Of a DNA stretch of 64,000 nt, positions 62,278 through 64,000 are shown piece by piece. Origin of the DNA: Sphingomonas mucosissima (GTDB taxonomy: Bacteria; Pseudomonadota; Alphaproteobacteria; Sphingomonadales; Sphingomonadaceae); contig NZ_NBBJ01000003.1 in NCBI RefSeq assembly GCF_002197665.1, positions 248,001 through 312,000 of the forward strand, given 5' to 3'. Within the stretch, counting starts at the first letter, position 1; each line of letters begins with the position of its first letter. Position numbers and translations under genes: made by a program. The notes under the pieces were generated by a model. The model made no database searches. It saw nothing but the letters and a program-made list of their open reading frames with translations, and had not been told where the DNA came from.

Positions 62278-62744
62278 CGGAAAACTCCCGTGGCCGCTCA
62301 CACGCAGCCATGCACTCCGGTCATTATAGGCGGGATTCAGCCGGCCCGTGCGGACGTGCGGTGGGAGCGGCGACGAAGCTGATCCGCCGCCGGCCGCTCG
62401 GCGACGCCCGGCAACCGCCATGTCCGTTCCTCGTGCTCTCCGGGGCGATGGGCTCGCAGACGATGTGCCGTGTACGCAGATCCCGGCGAGACTTGCTTAA
62501 GCTGCGCGAATACACCTTGCGCCCGCCCGATCGCCCGCCTGTTCGGCGCTGGCGCGGCGCTCCTCCACATTGCGCTGCATGCAGCGATGATCATGCGGAG
62601 GAATCGTGCGCGGGTTCTGGGTATCGCCCTCTGATACGTGACCCGCCAAAGCGGCGTGCACGACCGCGGAGAGGCGGCGGCGAGCGCATCGGCCCGACCG
62701 CTTCCCCAACGGATCGGGGAGCGATCGGCGCCGATGCGGGCGGC
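62278..62744. other. 467-base intergenic region
   Basis: No gene found on either strand. A GGAGG at 62597-62601 on the plus strand precedes only tiny frames. It probably holds the promoter of the PilZ gene and the 3' end of the dehydrogenase transcript. Confidence 0.45.
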
Positions 62745-64000
62745 TCAGACGTTCGCCACCACCACCGCACGGGTGTTGAGATAAGCGTCCAGCGCCTCCG
62801 GCCCGCCTTCGGTGCCATAGCCCGAATCCTTGATCCCGCCGAACGGCAGCTCCGCGCTGCCCGCCGCGGGCGTGTTGACCCACAACATGCCCACTTCCAC
62901 CCGGCGGGCGAGCAGATCGGCATTCGCCAGCGACTTGGTGAAGGCATAGCCGGCAAGGCCGTAGGACAGCCGGTTCGCCTCCGCGATTGCCTCGTTCAGA
63001 TCGTCATAGCCGCGGATGCCCGCGACCGGCCCGAACGGCTCCTCGTTGAACAGCTTCGCCTCCAGCGGCACGTCGGCAAGGATCGTCGGCGCCCAGAAGT
63101 TGCCGGTGTCGCCGATCCGCGCGCCGCCCGTGAGGACCGTCGCGCCCTTAGCCACGGCATCCTCCTGGAACTCGGCCATCGCGGCGAGCCGGCGCGGGTT
63201 GGCGAGCGGGCCCATCTCGGTCCCCTCGTCCAGCCCGTTGCCCACCTTGATCCCCTCGGCGAGCGACGCCAGCGCCTGGGCGAAATCCGCCTTCACGCTG
63301 TTGTGGACGAGGAAGCGCGTGGGCGAGATGCACACCTGGCCCGCATTGCGGAACTTGGCGCGCCCGACGCTCTTCACCGCCAGGTCGAGATCCGCGTCCT
63401 CGCAGATGATCACCGGCGCATGCCCGCCCAGCTCCATCGACACGCGCTTCATCTGCTTGCCGGCGAGCCCCGCCAGCAGCTTGCCGACCGGGGTCGAGCC
63501 GGTGAAGGTGATCTTGCGGATGATCGGGCTGGCGATGAGATATTCGGAGATCTGCGCCGGCTCGCCGAAGACGAGACCCAGCACGCCATCGGGCAGCCCC
63601 GCGTCCTGGAACGCGCGGATCAGCGCGGCAGGGCTGGCGGGGGTTTCCTCCGGCGCCTTGACGATCATCGAGCAGCCCGCGGCCAGCCCGGCGCCGATCT
63701 TGCGCACGATCTGGTTGATCGGGAAGTTCCACGGCGTGAAGGCGGCGACCGGCCCGACCGGGTCCTTCACCACCATCTGGCGGATCGCAAGGTTCGTGCG
63801 GTGCGGCACCAGCCGGCCGTAGACGCGGAAGCCTTCCTCGGCGAACCATTCGATGATGTCCGCCGCCGCCATCGCCTCGCCCTTGGCCTCGACCAGCGGC
63901 TTGCCCTGTTCCTGCGTCAGCAGCGCGGCGATGTCTCCGGCGCGCTCGCGCATGAGGCCGGCGGCCTTGCGCAGGATCTTGCTGCGCGCGGCGGGCGTAT
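62745..64000 (-). CDS. aldehyde dehydrogenase, succinate-semialdehyde type (5' end cut)
   Basis: A minus-strand gene whose start lies beyond the window: the frame continues past the ATG at 63953 to the edge with [19 protein letters not shown]. About 418 residues are present. Substrate and cofactor blocks typical of NAD(P)-dependent succinate-semialdehyde or related ALDHs are [31 protein letters not shown], the catalytic Glu in [11 protein letters not shown] and the nucleophilic Cys in [12 protein letters not shown], and the end has [14 protein letters not shown]. It fits the GabD family most closely, but substrate is not certain. Confidence 0.9.
   Translation of the reverse strand, partial: TPAARSKILRKAAGLMRERAGDIAALLTQEQGKPLVEAKGEAMAAADIIEWFAEEGFRVYGRLVPHRTNLAIRQMVVKDPVGPVAAFTPWNFPINQIVRKIGAGLAAGCSMIVKAPEETPASPAALIRAFQDAGLPDGVLGLVFGEPAQISEYLIASPIIRKITFTGSTPVGKLLAGLAGKQMKRVSMELGGHAPVIICEDADLDLAVKSVGRAKFRNAGQVCISPTRFLVHNSVKADFAQALASLAEGIKVGNGLDEGTEMGPLANPRRLAAMAEFQEDAVAKGATVLTGGARIGDTGNFWAPTILADVPLEAKLFNEEPFGPVAGIRGYDDLNEAIAEANRLSYGLAGYAFTKSLANADLLARRVEVGMLWVNTPAAGSAELPFGGIKDSGYGTEGGPEALDAYLNTRAVVVANV

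Noticed and set aside
1..64000. tRNA, rRNA, insertion sequence or prophage genes
   Set aside because: None found by reading both strands for T-loop patterns, transposase motifs or phage structural proteins. Only a proper scan could exclude short tRNA-like remnants.

Overview
The window looks like chromosomal DNA from a GC-rich alphaproteobacterium, most likely a sphingomonad (Sphingomonas or a near relative). This is inference. It rests on the strong GC bias, frequent GTG starts, compact Shine-Dalgarno-led genes, a TonB-dependent receptor plus glycosidase module, a ChrB/ChrA chromate locus and a DadA/Lrp pair. I saw no rRNA, tRNA, insertion sequence, phage block or CRISPR array.

Layout. 1-1.2 kb: the tail of an unidentified gene, a strong hairpin, two small unknown genes and a frameshifted HD-domain hydrolase gene. 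1.5-8 kb: DUF202 and DUF421 membrane proteins, chrB-chrA with a palindrome at the chrB promoter, and a divergent multi-PAS/GAF hybrid histidine kinase. 8.2-17.7 kb: SelO, a subtilisin-like protease, a globin-coupled chemoreceptor, a PRC-barrel lipoprotein, a crotonase and a GGDEF-EAL protein, with two long gene-free stretches. 18-26 kb: a carbohydrate module made of a LacI regulator, two operator-like palindromes, a GH3 exo-glucosidase, a TonB-dependent receptor and an exported serine hydrolase. 26-33.8 kb: an SDR, Lrp and divergent dadA, an unusual thioredoxin-fold/RTX fusion protein, a DUF4019 protein and an L,D-transpeptidase lipoprotein.

33.8-43.8 kb: a GAF/EAL protein, a paoABC-type molybdenum hydroxylase operon without a visible Tat signal, an SDR, a cluster of DnaA-box-like nonamers in front of a GNAT gene, DNA polymerase IV, and a coupled glutaredoxin-TspO pair. 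43.9-52 kb: a Cys/His/Met-rich probable metal-binding pair, a membrane chemoreceptor whose signalling domain closely matches that of the globin receptor, an SDR, an outer-membrane beta-barrel, a CPBP protease, a second L,D-transpeptidase and a coiled-coil lipoprotein. 52-56.2 kb: a three-gene operon (large helical-barrel enzyme-like protein, SDR, zinc dehydrogenase) that looks like an undescribed sugar or polyol pathway. 56.4-64 kb: a 32-residue membrane peptide translationally coupled to an M48 lipoprotein peptidase, a 50-residue small protein, a decayed universal stress protein gene, a Tim44-like protein, a SirB1-type protein, a PilZ protein and a semialdehyde dehydrogenase cut by the window edge.

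Recurring themes are cell-envelope maintenance (two L,D-transpeptidases, several lipoproteins, an M48 and a CPBP protease), c-di-GMP signalling (two EAL proteins and a PilZ protein), chemotaxis or energy sensing (two related receptors), and metal or oxyanion stress. The strongest candidates for something undescribed are the thioredoxin-fold/RTX fusion at 29.4 kb and the 52-56 kb operon.
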